Shown here piece by piece: positions 35,901 through 47,480 of a stretch of 64,000 nucleotides of DNA. The number at the start of each line of letters is the position of its first letter. Position 1 is the stretch's first letter. The position numbers and the translations under genes were made by a program. Origin of the DNA: Xestospongia bergquistia (Eukaryota; Porifera; Demospongiae; Haplosclerida; Petrosiidae). The notes under the pieces were generated by a model. It saw nothing but the letters and a program-made list of their open reading frames with translations. It did no database searches and was not told where the DNA came from. Location of the stretch: assembly GCA_963965975.1 (NCBI GenBank), contig OZ014411.1, positions 8,123,501-8,187,500 on the forward strand, given 5' to 3'.

Positions 35901-38545
35901 AAATGTCAAAAGATGAAACTATTGGCAGATTTATTGCTAAAGAAATGGCAGAACAAGATACCACTCATCACATGTCAAGTCCTGCAGAAGTTACTGAACG
36001 AGATACCAGTAATGACACAATGAATCTTACCAAAGAGACAAAAGAAGATACAACTCACAACAAAGTGATAGAACAAGATATAACTCATGACACATCTAGT
36101 CCTACAAAAGTGGCAGAACAAGAGGATACCAGTTATGGCACAATGAATTCCAACAAAGACACAAAGGAAGATACTACTCACAGTATATTGGGTCCTAATG
36201 AAGTGACAGAACAAGATACTTCTCATGGTCCATCAAGTCCGAACAAAGTGTCAAAAAGAGTTGAAACTCATAGTAAATTTAGTGCTGCTGAAGGGTCAGA
36301 ACAAGATACAACTCATAGCACATCTAGTCCTACAAACGTGGCAGAACAAGATGATACCACAAAGAATTCTAATGAAGAGACGAAGGAAGATAGCACTATG
36401 GGTCCTAACAAAGTGACAGAACAAGATACTTCTCATGGTCCATCAAGTCCTAACAAAGTGACAAAAGGAGTTGAAACTCATGGTAAATTTAGTGCTGCTG
36501 AAGGGCCAGAACAAGATACAACTCATAGCACATCTAGTCCTACAAACATGGCAGAACAAGAAGATACCACAAAGAATTCTAATGAAGAGATGAAGGAAGA
36601 TAGCACCATGGGTCCTAACAAAGTGACAGAACAAGATACTTCTCATGGTCCATCAAGTCCTAACAAAGTGACAAAAGGAGTTGAAAGTCATGGTAAATTT
36701 AGTGCTGCTGAAGGGCCAGAACAAGATACAACTCATAGCACATCTAGTCCTACAAACATGGCAGAACAAGAAGATACCACAAAGAATTCTAATGAAGAGA
36801 CGAAGGAAGATAGCACCATGGGTCCTAACAAAGTGACAGAACAAGATACTTCTCATGGTCCATCAAGTCCTAACAAAGTGACAAAAGGAGTTGAAACTCA
36901 TGGTAAATTTAGTGCTGCTGAAGGGCCAGAACAAGATACAACTCATAGCACATCTAGTCCTACAAACGTGGCAGAACAAGAAGATACCACAAAGAATTCT
37001 AATGAAGAGACAAAGGAAGACAGCACCATGGGTCCTAACAAAGTGACAGAACAAGATACTTCTCATGGTCCATCAAGTCCTAACAAAGTGACAAAAGGAG
37101 TTGAAACTCATGGTAAATTTAGTGCCGCTGAAGGGTCAGAACAAGATACAACTCATAGCACATCTAATCATACAAATGTGGCAGAACAAGAAGAGACCAG
37201 TTATAGCACAAAGAATTCTAATGAAGAGACGAAGAAAGATACAGTTTACAGCACATTGGTTCATAACAAAGTGACAGAACAAAATACCTTTCATGGCACA
37301 TTTAGTCCTAACGAAGTGACAAAAGGAGATGAAGCTCATGGCAGATTTAGTACTGCTGAAGTGACAGAACAGTATATCACTCATGACACGTCTACTACTA
37401 TGGAGGTGACAGATCAAGATACTAGTCATGGTATAATGAATAAAGAGACAGAAGAAGATATTACTCAATGTGCCTCAAGTGTGTTCGAAGAAGATATCAC
37501 TCAATGTGTAGCAAGTCAAAAATATGTGACAGAAGAAGACACAACTCATGACACAGGGAATTCCAATGTTGTGACAGAACAAGATATTACACACAATGCC
37601 ACACATCCTAATGAAGTGAGAGAATGTGAAACCACTCATGGCACACCAAATATTAACAAAGTAACAAAGCAAGATATCATTCACATCATGTCAAATACAA
37701 ACAAAGGGAAAGAACAAGATAATAATGATGCTACCAATCACAGCACATCATGTGATTCAAGTCCTAACAAAGTGACAGATGAAGCTACCAGTCATGGCAT
37801 ATCGAGTCGTCCTGATGAACAAAATAGCACTTCCAGCATATTGAGTTCTGAAGAACAAGATTTAACTACTAGTACATCAAATCCTGATCAACATCACTCT
37901 ACTCAATCACAACTTGAGGAAGAGATAGACAGTATAGGTAATTGTAATATTTGTTGGTTTTAATTTTCTACTCATTATAGGACATGAACTGAAAAGATGT
38001 TCAAGTTGTTATCAAGAAATGTGAGACAATAACTTTAACAAAATTTATCTGCTTATTTTTGAATATAGTGCAGAGCCTCAGCTTGTTGCTGAAGGTTCAT
38101 TACACACTGATGAGTCAATTAAATATCTAGAGTATGCCAAAGAAGAAATGGTAGATTTAGATGTAGTTACGTCAACAGGTACATAAACAGTATTTAATAA
38201 TAACGGAAAAACTTACAAAATAAATAAATGTAGAATGTGTGTCCATGTTACCTTTCAGTTGATAAGTTCAATCCTTTTGTAAAGGTAGTACATCTCCAGT
38301 ACCGTTTTCTATATCATCTGGTACAGACACAGAGATAACAAGAGCAAATGAAGGTAATGTCTACATTATAACAACTTCCGTTTATAAGAAACTTTTGTGG
38401 AAAAAGGTGATGGGAATTGCAACGTGATTGTTAGTGCAGATACTAACACACATTTAATTGGAGATCAAAACTGAAGGTTCTCCTATTTGAAGTTAGTGCT
38501 TAACCAGCTACTTTGCTTTGTTTAGGCAAGACTGGAGACAGTTAA
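32937..38545 (+). CDS. Micro-exon coiled-coil protein with long Thr/Ser-rich repeat tail (G1)
   Basis: Exons read from splice sites: 32937-32975, 33253-33291, 33376-33417, 33884-33925, 34029-34070, 34167-34199, 34252-34293, 34362-34403 (33-42 nt each, all phase 2, coiled-coil residues such as REKEKLEEEKKELLR), then 34486-34669, 34724-34930, 34985-37937, 37981-38020, 38069-38178, 38285-38353, 38526-38545. The 34486 exon holds SASYQARKLYGDVTPGDKTH. The 34985 exon starts with the family C-terminal block (DMVTLIPPMI, YYRPVLYYGSHGAVAVQ, GNQ) and runs on into about 880 residues of EVTEQDT.H.TSSPNK-type repeats; a short tail ends GKTGDS. Relatives are at 39386, 47481, 59837 and 62094. An exon-like piece at 33728-33767 has the wrong phase and was left out. 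The 5' end is uncertain. The PP...YRPVL block resembles the MIEAP (SPATA18) C-terminal domain, unproven. Confidence 0.75.
36201..37170 (+). repeat. 210-bp coding tandem repeat
   Basis: The marker AAGTGACAGAACAAGATACT recurs at 36201, 36411, 36621, 36831 and 37041, exactly 210 bp (70 codons) apart. Copies 2 to 5 are nearly identical and the first is more diverged. The unit encodes blocks such as GPSSPNKVTKGVETHGKFSA and STSSPTN.AEQEDTTKNSNE. It lies inside the long coiled-coil gene, and flanking sequence (35300-37900) shows older, shorter repeats of the same theme. Confidence 0.95.
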
Positions 38546-38559
38546 AGTGATATGCAGTT

Positions 38560-39380
38560 ACTTAATATTGTATGCATAATATACATTTTTTTCTATCAAA
38601 GCTTAAGAGCATAGCATAAATTGAGTGTTTACTTTTAAACTGTTTTGACTTAAATTGCTTGTGTCAAAGATCATGATAATTAATTGAATGTGAAACAAAC
38701 ATGTAAAAAATCTTCATTAATTCAAATCAATTAGGATGTAACTGCTAGTTCAGATACTATAATTATATATGAGCATAATTTGAAAATTTCCTAATTTTGA
38801 AAGGTAGGTGGATCAAACTAGCAGAATGATCATGACTAAACACACATGTCTTACATTGAATGAGTGTGTTCAATTAATGTATATATTTTACATATACTAA
38901 TTTTTTTGAATAAATTGCCACTAAAATTTATTTAAAATATCTTGGACGTTGTTAAATGGTAACATATCTTGTAATTGTTTTGAGGTTCTTAAGCCAAGAA
39001 AATCTGCCCTTTTTCAACCATAAATATTAAACAGAATATCAGCATTGTCCTCTTCAGTAAGACAAAAAATATTGACCACTGACTGTGAGCCTTGTTACCA
39101 AAAATATTGTTGTGTGTAACTCATAATCAACTTAGAAAGTACCTGTTCTATCACCTCCATACACCAAATACATCACATATGTCCTTTGATCTATTCTTTA
39201 TATCATCATCCATCAATTGTATATTTTATCCATGTATCATTCTCAAGTTACTGTTATGGTGTTAATAGTGATGTTTATAGTTTACATGTATAATGAAAGC
39301 AAAAGGGTAATATGTAAAGTATAAAGAAAACATTACAAATAAGCTAAGTTTTTAACCTCATAATTTATTATTAATGTTTC
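38560..39380. other. Spacer between convergent coiled-coil genes
   Basis: Lies between the 3' ends of G1 (plus) and G4 (minus). 39160-39380 matches 47255-47475. No further gene is seen. Confidence 0.5.
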
Positions 39381-39385
39381 CTTAA

Positions 39386-40934
39386 CTAATCATCTACTTC
39401 AGTCTCAATATTTCCAACCAATGCTTTAACAGCAACTTGTCCCTTATTACTATAGACAAGAATAGGACGATAATAATGGAGCCTTTTACTAACATCTGAC
39501 TCTCTCCATGTTTTTCGAAATGTATTATGTAATTCCTCACGATATTCAGTTGTCACACAAACTTTTAAAGGTGGCAACAATGTAAGCATTGTAAAGGTGA
39601 GATTGAGTGCTTTAGATATATGATTCTTAAGAGCATCATTACTAGTGTCAAGTGTACTGTACTTTTCAGCAATATACAATAACATACATTCCATAAACTG
39701 CAAATGAAAGTAACAGATTAATTTGTTGACAACTACATTTTATATTTACCTTGTGTATATTTCCATTGGAGGCAATTTGTGACTTTAATTGTAAAGCAGA
39801 TGAAAGAAGACCAAATTCTTTGTACATTCCTCTTTGAGACTGCTCCATGTGTTCATCAATTCCATGATATACAAGTTCACTTAGGTGACCTTTCATCGGA
39901 TCTAGCAACTTTTTGGAGTAGAGCCTATAGGCTTCCTGAATGATCAATATTATATTTAATAAAGTAAACAACAATTAGGGCATTACCTTCTCTGCTTCAG
40001 TTGATTTCTTTTTTATCATAAAACTTTTGCACACTTGGTTAAACTTGTCAATTCTAACAAATAAGTAATCTTTTTTGTAAGCATACAATTTAAGACCTTA
40101 GAGTTATCTTCTCTTTTTGCTTTTCTAAAGTTTCTAATTTACTGGATTTTGAGATACAACAACTGAATTAGTTCATAATAAAATACCTTTGTTGCCTTTT
40201 TATCATAGATGCCTTTGATTCTTGATTCATAACACTGTTGAAATATCCTCATACCAAATTTGAAAATAAATGAAAAATTTTTGTTGTTACCTTTGTGAAG
40301 GTTGTTGTGTTATAATTAGAGGTTGGGAACTTTTTGGTAGACTGTAAGATAAGAAAATAATTATAATCTTCTGGCTTTAATTTTGACAAATCAATTATCA
40401 TAATTATAATTATGTGTAGACTCTTAATTTGTAGTCCAGTACATGCAAATATATATACATGAGGTCTTAAGTTATAAGATCAAAACAACCATACCCATGC
40501 ATTTAGCTATCTATTTGATTGATGTTCCTAAGAACTGATTGTATAAATTGTTTGTTTACTGTATTGGTTGTCCAGTAGTGAAAAATAAAGTTTGCTTTGT
40601 CATTTATCTTCTAATCAATATATTCACCTTGTCATTTCGAGGTATTCATCCTGATCATCCATAGATCTATTAGGATAAGTAGTAATAAACAAATAATTAT
40701 TACTAAATCATAGTTGTTATGAGAGGTACTTAACTTTATGTAACACAAACATTATTACATATGCATATGTGATTACAATATCCTAGCTTACATCCTAGCT
40801 TACATGTAAGGGAACCTACAAAGATTAGAACAGTATGAGAAAAAGAATTATAAATATATTTCATACCTGCTGCAGTATGGACAACAAAATGGATGATATT
40901 TCATGCAGAAGCAATCACAACATTTTGAACACAT
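39386..40934 (-). CDS. Micro-exon coiled-coil protein with Cys-rich N-terminus (G4)
   Basis: Eight exons: 40934-40867, 40666-40628, 40341-40291, 40234-40187, 40141-40097, 40053-39987, 39935-39750, 39697-39386. They sum to 816 nt (271 residues) with consistent phase: phase 2 for the first five junctions, then phase 0. The ATG at 40934 gives MCSKCCDCFCMKYHPFCCPY, nine Cys in the first 21 residues, a likely palmitoylation or metal-binding segment. Then come polar helical micro-exons, a 62-residue exon (EAYRLYSKKLLDPMKGHLSE), and a C-terminal exon with LTFTMLTLLPPL and YYRPILVYSNKGQVAVKAL, the family signature. It lacks the SASY..RK.YGDV exon of G1/G2. A conserved upstream exon-like piece at about 41020-41050 (ATGGAGCTCTTCATG...CAG|gtaaga) may be 5' UTR. 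Closest relative: 47481. Confidence 0.75.
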
Positions 40935-40970
40935 ATTTCAGAAATGGAATGTTAATTAATATAAATATAT

Positions 40971-40975
<5 letters not shown>

Positions 40976-41008
<33 letters not shown>
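40976..41008. repeat. (AT)n microsatellite
   Basis: A pure TA run in the 5' flank of G4. A similar run lies in the matching place at 49408-49447. Confidence 0.9.
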
Positions 41009-41009
<1 letters not shown>

Positions 41010-41010
<1 letters not shown>

Positions 41011-43200
41011 GGTATGTGTTCTTACCTGAAGCAACATGAAGAGCTCCATTGTTTTGCCATAAGGCTTGAGTAGTTAGTTGTTACACATAATGAATTACTG
41101 GAAGAAAAAAAGCGTAATTAAATATTAAATGCCACTATTTATAAAATACATAGTTATAAACTTGGTATGCTTGCGAGAGATAATGAAACAACAAAGCTAC
41201 TGATATTTATTTAACAGACTAATATTAGAACATAGTTCAAGGAATTACTTACCCTCTCGATTATTTATAATTTATGAGAATGGAGTTTTTGAATTAGAAT
41301 TTAATATCTAATGTAGAGGTGTGGTTTAGTGGTATTAAAACTGAACGACCTTTTCCTAGGAAACGATTTCATTGTAGAGTTGTTCACTTTTTCGATGCAA
41401 TTCTTATAAATCAGGTGTAACAACACCAAATAATTTGAATATAGAAACATGAAAATCATGACATTTGGTGTATATAGGCTGTTAATATAATCATATCTAT
41501 AATTATTCCATGCATGTGTACTATGAACACAAACCTGGACTCATTCAACATGTCAAAAGTTTTTAATTTCTTTTTCTAAAATACATATTATGAACAATCA
41601 CTTTGCATACCTTGTTTGTTACTTGCTATTAAGATATGTTCTAAAAGGCATTTTATAACATACACACGCACACACACATATATATCTTGTGACAACTGTT
41701 CTTTAAAAACAGATGTTTGTTCACACCAAGTGCACAATTGGCATTGTTTATTAAAATAATTTTTAGAAATACATGTCTCACTGGTGGTGGAGTTATAACC
41801 ACCAATGTAATGGCTACATTGCTCTTCTTTAAACAATATTAAATTAATTTTGAACACATACACACAGTATTTTTACTTTTCTTATGACAATAAGAATCAA
41901 TGGTTTACATTTTTTATTTGACTTGATATTTATAGTATTCATGAATTAACTATTTTTTCAATATGTCCATTAGTACTAAGTATGTAACTTGTCACCAAAA
42001 CCAAAAAATGCTTATGGTAACTGCTTCTTATTATAATGCTATTATTCAAGTGATGTTTAATTAATATAACTAAAACAACATTTGGCCCATAACAGTTTAT
42101 ATTCTGTTACATGTTACAATTATGTTATCAATTCTGAGAACTGATTTTATTCACTATATAAAGTTTATATAACAACATAAACTTTTACAAGAACTGTTTT
42201 CTTAACAATTATGTCGTGCTAATAGTTGTGGATGTCACAAATAATACTTTTATTGACATGTCTCATATTTACTCATAATTATATAACACAGTACTGAATT
42301 AACAAAAGGACATCTCTAAAGTGTCAATGTGACTCAATACTAAAGTGTCAATGTGACTCAATACTTTGTATGGTTTGCAGATCCAGTCAGTAGCCATAAT
42401 AGTATTAATATAGACATAATATAGAATAATCTTGATAGATTAAGGACTCTACTATAATATAGAAGTAGTCTAAATTTGTTAGATATGAAGCAAAGCCATC
42501 TTTTAATTTTCAGTAGACAATCCCTGATTATTTTGTCAACCAGGATCAATGTAATTGATATACAAGTTATTGTACAGTTCAATACATAAGTATACAGGTA
42601 TTACTAATACTCTAACTCCATGAACATGTAGCTGTATTTTTATTTTAACAAGAATAAAAGTGATTAAGACAATTGGGGTCAATAACAAAAAGAACATTTA
42701 TTATATTTAACTAAATTAGAAAAAATGCACATGTGACATGAATGTTTTGACAGGCTTATCATTGGAATTTGCTTTCTTTGAAATATGTTATATCTATCAA
42801 AACGATTCCCAGAAACCTATCTCAAAGTTGTGACAGCTTTGTTTATTCAAAATCACATGATGTGGTTAACAGTATTATTAGATTTTTGTTTATCGCTTAC
42901 ACTTATTATTAAACTTAAATCAAATGAAATGTAATATATTTTAACAATTCTTATCTTTATGATAAAGTTAATGAATATTTTGTTGGCATTAAAAATGTGG
43001 AATACTGTTACCCTATTTTGAACAGTTCATATGATATTCAATAAACTGTGTTTTAATAATTAATTTAGTTATCACTGAAAATATCTTTATGACAAACTGA
43101 TTCTTTACTAAAATCAACAAACTACACAATACATATCAATACCTTAAAATAAAACACCAATAAACATAAGTAACTTTATCTGTTTAAAATAAACATGAAT
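41010..43200. other. Upstream region of G4 and spacer
   Basis: 41290-41440 is conserved with 49845-49950 (gaggtgtggtttagtg, gaaacgatttcatt, ttttcgatgcaattctta) and more weakly with 59470-59600, so it may hold the G4/G5 promoter. 42790-42870 matches 51055-51125 (ctcaaagttgtgacagcttt). No coding gene is supported. Confidence 0.5.
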
Positions 43201-43234
43201 ATGACTCTCTAGTTCAAATAATCAAGTTTGTCCA

Positions 43235-43621
43235 AATTTATCAAGAGCTTCATCTCCAAATACTTGTATCATCACTGATCTGTCCATTTTTTAGACATAG
43301 GAGGTCTAGAAGACCATTTGGAATTCTTGTATCCATAGAGTCTATGTCTAAAGCAATAGTTGAAATTTCTTTGTCACTCCTTCTGTAGTGAAAGCTGAAG
43401 TTACAGATATTGTACTGAAGTCAACAGAAGCAATGTTACCATTGCTTCTTTGACATTCTTCTAATACTGTTTCAATTTTCTAGGCTCTAGGAAGTGTTAT
43501 TGGTGCAGACAAAACATGCAAGTAAAACACTAAAAATAGCTGACAAGCTATAATTTGACTTAACTTTACTCTTTTAAAACAACATCTGTTTCTTCAACAA
43601 TTAACTTGTTTGTCTGCCATA
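43235..43621 (-). pseudogene. HSPA12 D-type exon 1 relic
   Basis: The sequence aligns with exon 1 of the HSPA12 gene at 51530-53710, from its ATG (equivalent near 43620) to about 43235. The segment equivalent to TFPRAKKIETSL reads LPRA, a stop, then KIET, and other indels break the frame. The FGTT-type loop is degraded (ASVDFSTIS). Exons 2 and 3 are missing; HSPA12 B follows directly upstream. It marks the place of a lost D-type gene in the left copy of the segmental duplication. Confidence 0.75.
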
Positions 43622-43831
43622 TCAATCAATCACTTTATTTCAAAATATCAATTGCTAACATGTTGACTTGTTTACCTTGTTTCAGCTTGTGTTCACTAGA
43701 AAGATTTGGTTCAATTGATTAAATGTGTCACTATTTATTTACAGGCAAAAGATACATAGATAAGAACAATGTTTACAAAAATGCAGCAATTATAATAACT
43801 AATATGAAAGCGAACATTAAAGCAATTTTAG

Positions 43832-46064
43832 TTAACATACATTGGAAGAAAGAAAATCACATACTGTCTTAACCTCTTCTCCAGTTACAGAGTATTTGGC
43901 TTTAGCTTGCAATTCTGTACCACTAAGATCCATAGTTATATCAACTGATCGTTTCTCTATTGGCAAATTATTAGGATTAGGTATATCGATTACTAACTGA
44001 CCAATTTTGGTCATAGTATATTCACCATCTTTATTTCGAACATACTGTATATTTGTGTCTAAAGTAGTGTATATGGGGAAAGTTAGTGATGTTAAACTTT
44101 GCTTTTCTGGTAGTACACAAGCTTCAACAAAAACATCTGTAGACAGCACTAAGTCACCTTTCTCAATAAACACATCAAATACATCTTTACACGTCCAACA
44201 CTTCTGTTCTTCATTGTAATAACGATAATGTGGGTCATGCTTACTACTATTAAACATAATAATAACATCTGTTCCATATGTAGCATCAGCACGTCTGGCT
44301 TTAATTTTGTCTGGATTGTTTCTCCATAGAACTGCTCCCAATACAACAGCTAAGTCTGGACATTGTGTTACGACAAGTTGACATGATTTTGACTTCATAG
44401 CTTCTTTAATTTTTTCATTGATATACCGACAGCTTCCAAATGCACCTACTAAATACATTGTTCCTACATTGATATGCTTCACATTTTCTAAAATTTCCAT
44501 TATGCAGGAAATAATTTGTTTTATTATTGGATCAAAAAACTCTGATTGCACATACTCTTCTCTAAATCGTAAAGCGTCTTCTTCAAAAATCACTCCATCT
44601 AATTTTTCAACTGCTGCCTCAATTCGTGCCTCTTTGTAAAATCTAATAAATTTGTCTGGTAGCACTACGATCATTTCTGCGATTCGACCATTCCCAAATA
44701 ATCTTTTTTGAGACTCAAACTCAGTATAAATTAACGAATTTATAATAGCGCTATTCTTTGGATGAGATTGAATAAATCTTTCAAAGTTATTATCTTTGAC
44801 TATGAGTTGTAAAAGCTGTGAAAATTGCTCATTTACTTTTGTTCCACCCCAGCAGTTTCCAGTTGGCAGACTTTCTACATGAATCCCACCATTTACTTCT
44901 GAATGTACAGTGACATCCACAGTTCCTCCACCAATATCTACTACTATGTAGTTTGGTGTAGGCAATATTGTAGCAGCAGAGCTAAGAGCATTTTGAGAAG
45001 CATTGTATTGACAATACAGTCCAGCAACTTCAGGTTCTAAGGCCAACGACAGTTTATCAGGATGCTCTACAACAGGCCGAGTTATAGATATTGTAGTTGA
45101 AGTAAACTTTGTTATACCTGATGAATTATCCAATAATCCAGCCTAAAAGAGAAAAGAAATTTGTAAATTGTAAATTAAAACAGTACAAAGCTTATAATAA
45201 TCCAAATGATTATAAATATTTTGTACAATTGTATTATATATATTAATATACTCACAAGGTAAGCAGCTTCTCTCATCATTCTCTTTCCTCGTGCATCCCA
45301 TATAGCAGGTACAGTAATGACCCAGTCAAAATCTGTAGCCTTGAGTGGTGAAACTGTACGTGACAATTTGTCCAAAATAGTATTCTTTATAAATTTCAAA
45401 GTGAAAGCAATCACTTCAACTAAATAGTATTCATCACCTCCAATTGAATGAACTTTTGACAAACGGTTAATTTCCTGTCAAAATGATTATATAAACTCAT
45501 TATACTATAAAATTATCTCTTTACCTCATCTCTTTTTAACAGCATTTTTATTTTCTCAAAATAAACATATTCAGACAAATTTTGATTTCTTAATTTTATA
45601 TAATTGTCTCGAGCTGCTTCTCCAATTTCAACTACTTCACAAGTTAAGTGATTTGACTTCATAAGTATAGCATTACAAACCCTTAGTTTGTGTTGACTCT
45701 CATCAATTTTCAGAATATTTGGTTTATCTTTCTCACGTTCAGTTGTATATGCCACAGAAATGCCAGTAGTACCGAAATCAATAGCAGTTACATTACCATT
45801 TGTGATACGAAATGCAGCTTCAGAGCGTGGCTGCTTAGTAGCCCTTACTAGTGGTTGATTTTCTTTATACTTTGTTTCAAACTGTGAAGCAAATGAGGCA
45901 TCCTCACTCTTTGATGAACTTCTAACTTCTACTTCTTTTTTGACTTCTTTGGGCCTAGTTTGAAGGTTTGCTGCAGCTGTCTCACTTGGATGGATTCCTT
46001 TTTCATCCTTCTTGAATTCTTTTTCTAAAGTGTCAGTTGATTGACTAGATTGTTTATTTCCCAT
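43832..46064 (-). CDS. HSPA12-like ATPase B, N-myristoylation signal
   Basis: Exons 46064-45525, 45474-45256 (219 nt) and 45142-43832; introns 50 and 113 bp, phase 0. The product is 689 residues. The chosen ATG at 46064 gives MGNKQSSQSTD, a canonical N-myristoylation signal, followed by about 85 Lys/Glu/Ser-rich residues and then TAIDFGTTGISVAYTT. Exon 2 has FDWVITVPAIWDARGKRMMR. Exon 3 has VVDIGGGTVDVTVHSE, GTMYLVGAFGSCRYI, RRADATYGT and TVCDFLSSNVC. All nucleotide-binding loops are intact, though the adenosine loop has GAFGS instead of GGFGG. A near-twin (gene C) is at 54719; the first part of exon 3 and intron 2 are almost identical between them. An AATAAA on the minus strand at about 43734-43739 fits a poly(A) signal. 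Likely membrane-tethered on the cytosolic side (inference). Confidence 0.9.
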
Positions 46065-46099
46065 TTCGCTTGCTAAATACGTAGCCTGTATTATGCCCT

Positions 46100-47050
46100 T
46101 GCACATTTCTATATATAGTATGAAGACAATAATACCACTCCCACTGCTCAATTCCTGGAATGGACTTTTAAGGCTGTCACATGGCTAACACATGTAAGGA
46201 AATATTATTTACTATACATACATGCATTATTCTTGGAAGTGTTTGTGTAAACATTGAACAACCCTATATTGTTATAAATCATACATGTAGATCTTTTTTT
46301 TTTGTATAGCATGAATTGGTCTTGCTAAGACCTTGTACTCATACTGACAACAATACATTAACTTTAGTCTCTTTTGAGGATAAAATAAAAATGAGCCACA
46401 GTTTATTTGTTTATTTTTATTTCTGCATTGTATGATATTTTAACAAAATTAATTACTTATAGTCTTCAATATATGACAGTTTTGGACTTATCGCTGATGA
46501 GTTCCCTATATGGTAGGTAAAGGATTTATGAATGTTCTAGACTCTTATGTATGATGTATCAATTTGACTAGGTATGAAATCATAATAGTAAATTGATAAG
46601 ATGTACTATGAATAAGAGAACTAGGCCTCATGCCATAAGCAGACTGTGTATCTCAAATTAAAGATTAAGTATCCAGTTGTTAAACCTAATAGTTACAATA
46701 TACAGAGCTTATATGAAAACTCATTTACTAAGGTTGTTTTATATTATAATAATTGTTATAGTACTTACTTGTACTATAAAAGAGTTTTAAATTTATAAAA
46801 AAATTAAATACGTTAATCTATACTTGTTGTTATATACACTGTCTTTAAAGAGTTTGGATATGCCATATATAATTATACTGTCAATATAATCTTTCTTAGA
46901 ATTGTTTTGATAGTACTTTTAGAGCCATATACATACAATATAATAGTAACCACATGCTAGGAATACCCTGTATGCTACAGAAATAACAGTTCTTGGAATG
47001 TTAAGAGACAGAAGATACTACTAATTGTGTAGAAGTGTGCAGATTGCCAT
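46100..47050. other. Upstream region of HSPA12 B
   Basis: Conserved with 56850-57800 upstream of HSPA12 C (for example tacttgttgttatatacact and aaagagtttggatatg). This is part of the segmental duplication and presumably includes the promoter. Confidence 0.5.
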
Positions 47051-47059
47051 TAAGAAAAT

Positions 47060-47245
47060 AACATTCAATAAATGTGAGATTTTAACATAATTTAGCTGCT
47101 TATTTATGATTGTAGTGCAGAGACTCAGATTGTCACAGATTATGGAAACGTTTGGTACATCATTTGCATTGCCATATTTGTAACAAGATGATTGATAAAG
47201 ATGCAGTGCACTCTTATGAGTCAATTAAATGTCAGAGTACTCAAA
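47060..47245 (+). pseudogene. Duplicated 3' exon fragment of the long coiled-coil gene
   Basis: Starting at aatgtgagattttaac (47069), it matches 38018-38150 of G1, including the acceptor-like ttgtag|TGCAGAG and the later gagtcaattaaat block. Insertions break the frame. It shows that the segmental duplication began inside the 3' end of G1. Confidence 0.7.
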
Positions 47246-47480
47246 AGATCATCAAATACACCACATATGTCCTTTGATCTATTCTTTTATATGACCATCC
47301 ATCAATTGTTATAGTCATGTATCACTTACTCAAGTTACTATTATGGTGTTAATAATGTTTATGGCTTACACACATAGTGAAAGCAAAAAATTAATATGTA
47401 AAATATAAAGAAAACATTATCAATAAACTAACTTGTACAAAAAACTTTAACCTCACAAGTTATTATTAATGTTTCTTTAA

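Larger units (their letters stand above)
38000..47050. repeat. Segmental duplication, left copy
   Basis: Collinear with 47060-57850. In order: 3' exons of G1 (38018-38140), a shared spacer (tatgtcctttgatctattct at 39178), coiled-coil gene G4, an HSPA12 D-type exon 1 relic (43235-43621), HSPA12 B, and its upstream region to about 46950. The left copy is shorter mainly because the D-type HSPA12 gene has been lost. Confidence 0.75.

Noticed and set aside
36201-37170. Regular repeats as a CRISPR-like array
   Set aside because: The units are 210-bp, continuous, in frame and without unique spacers, in a eukaryotic coding exon.
35303-37684. Several minus-strand frames of 67-111 codons across the long repeat (for example repeated RSILFCHFVRT)
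   Set aside because: They mirror the plus-strand coding repeat and recur with its 210-bp period; they have no splice or family support of their own.
41588-41863. 91-codon minus-strand frame with several Cys
   Set aside because: No domain, no splice partners, and a CA-repeat contributes to it.
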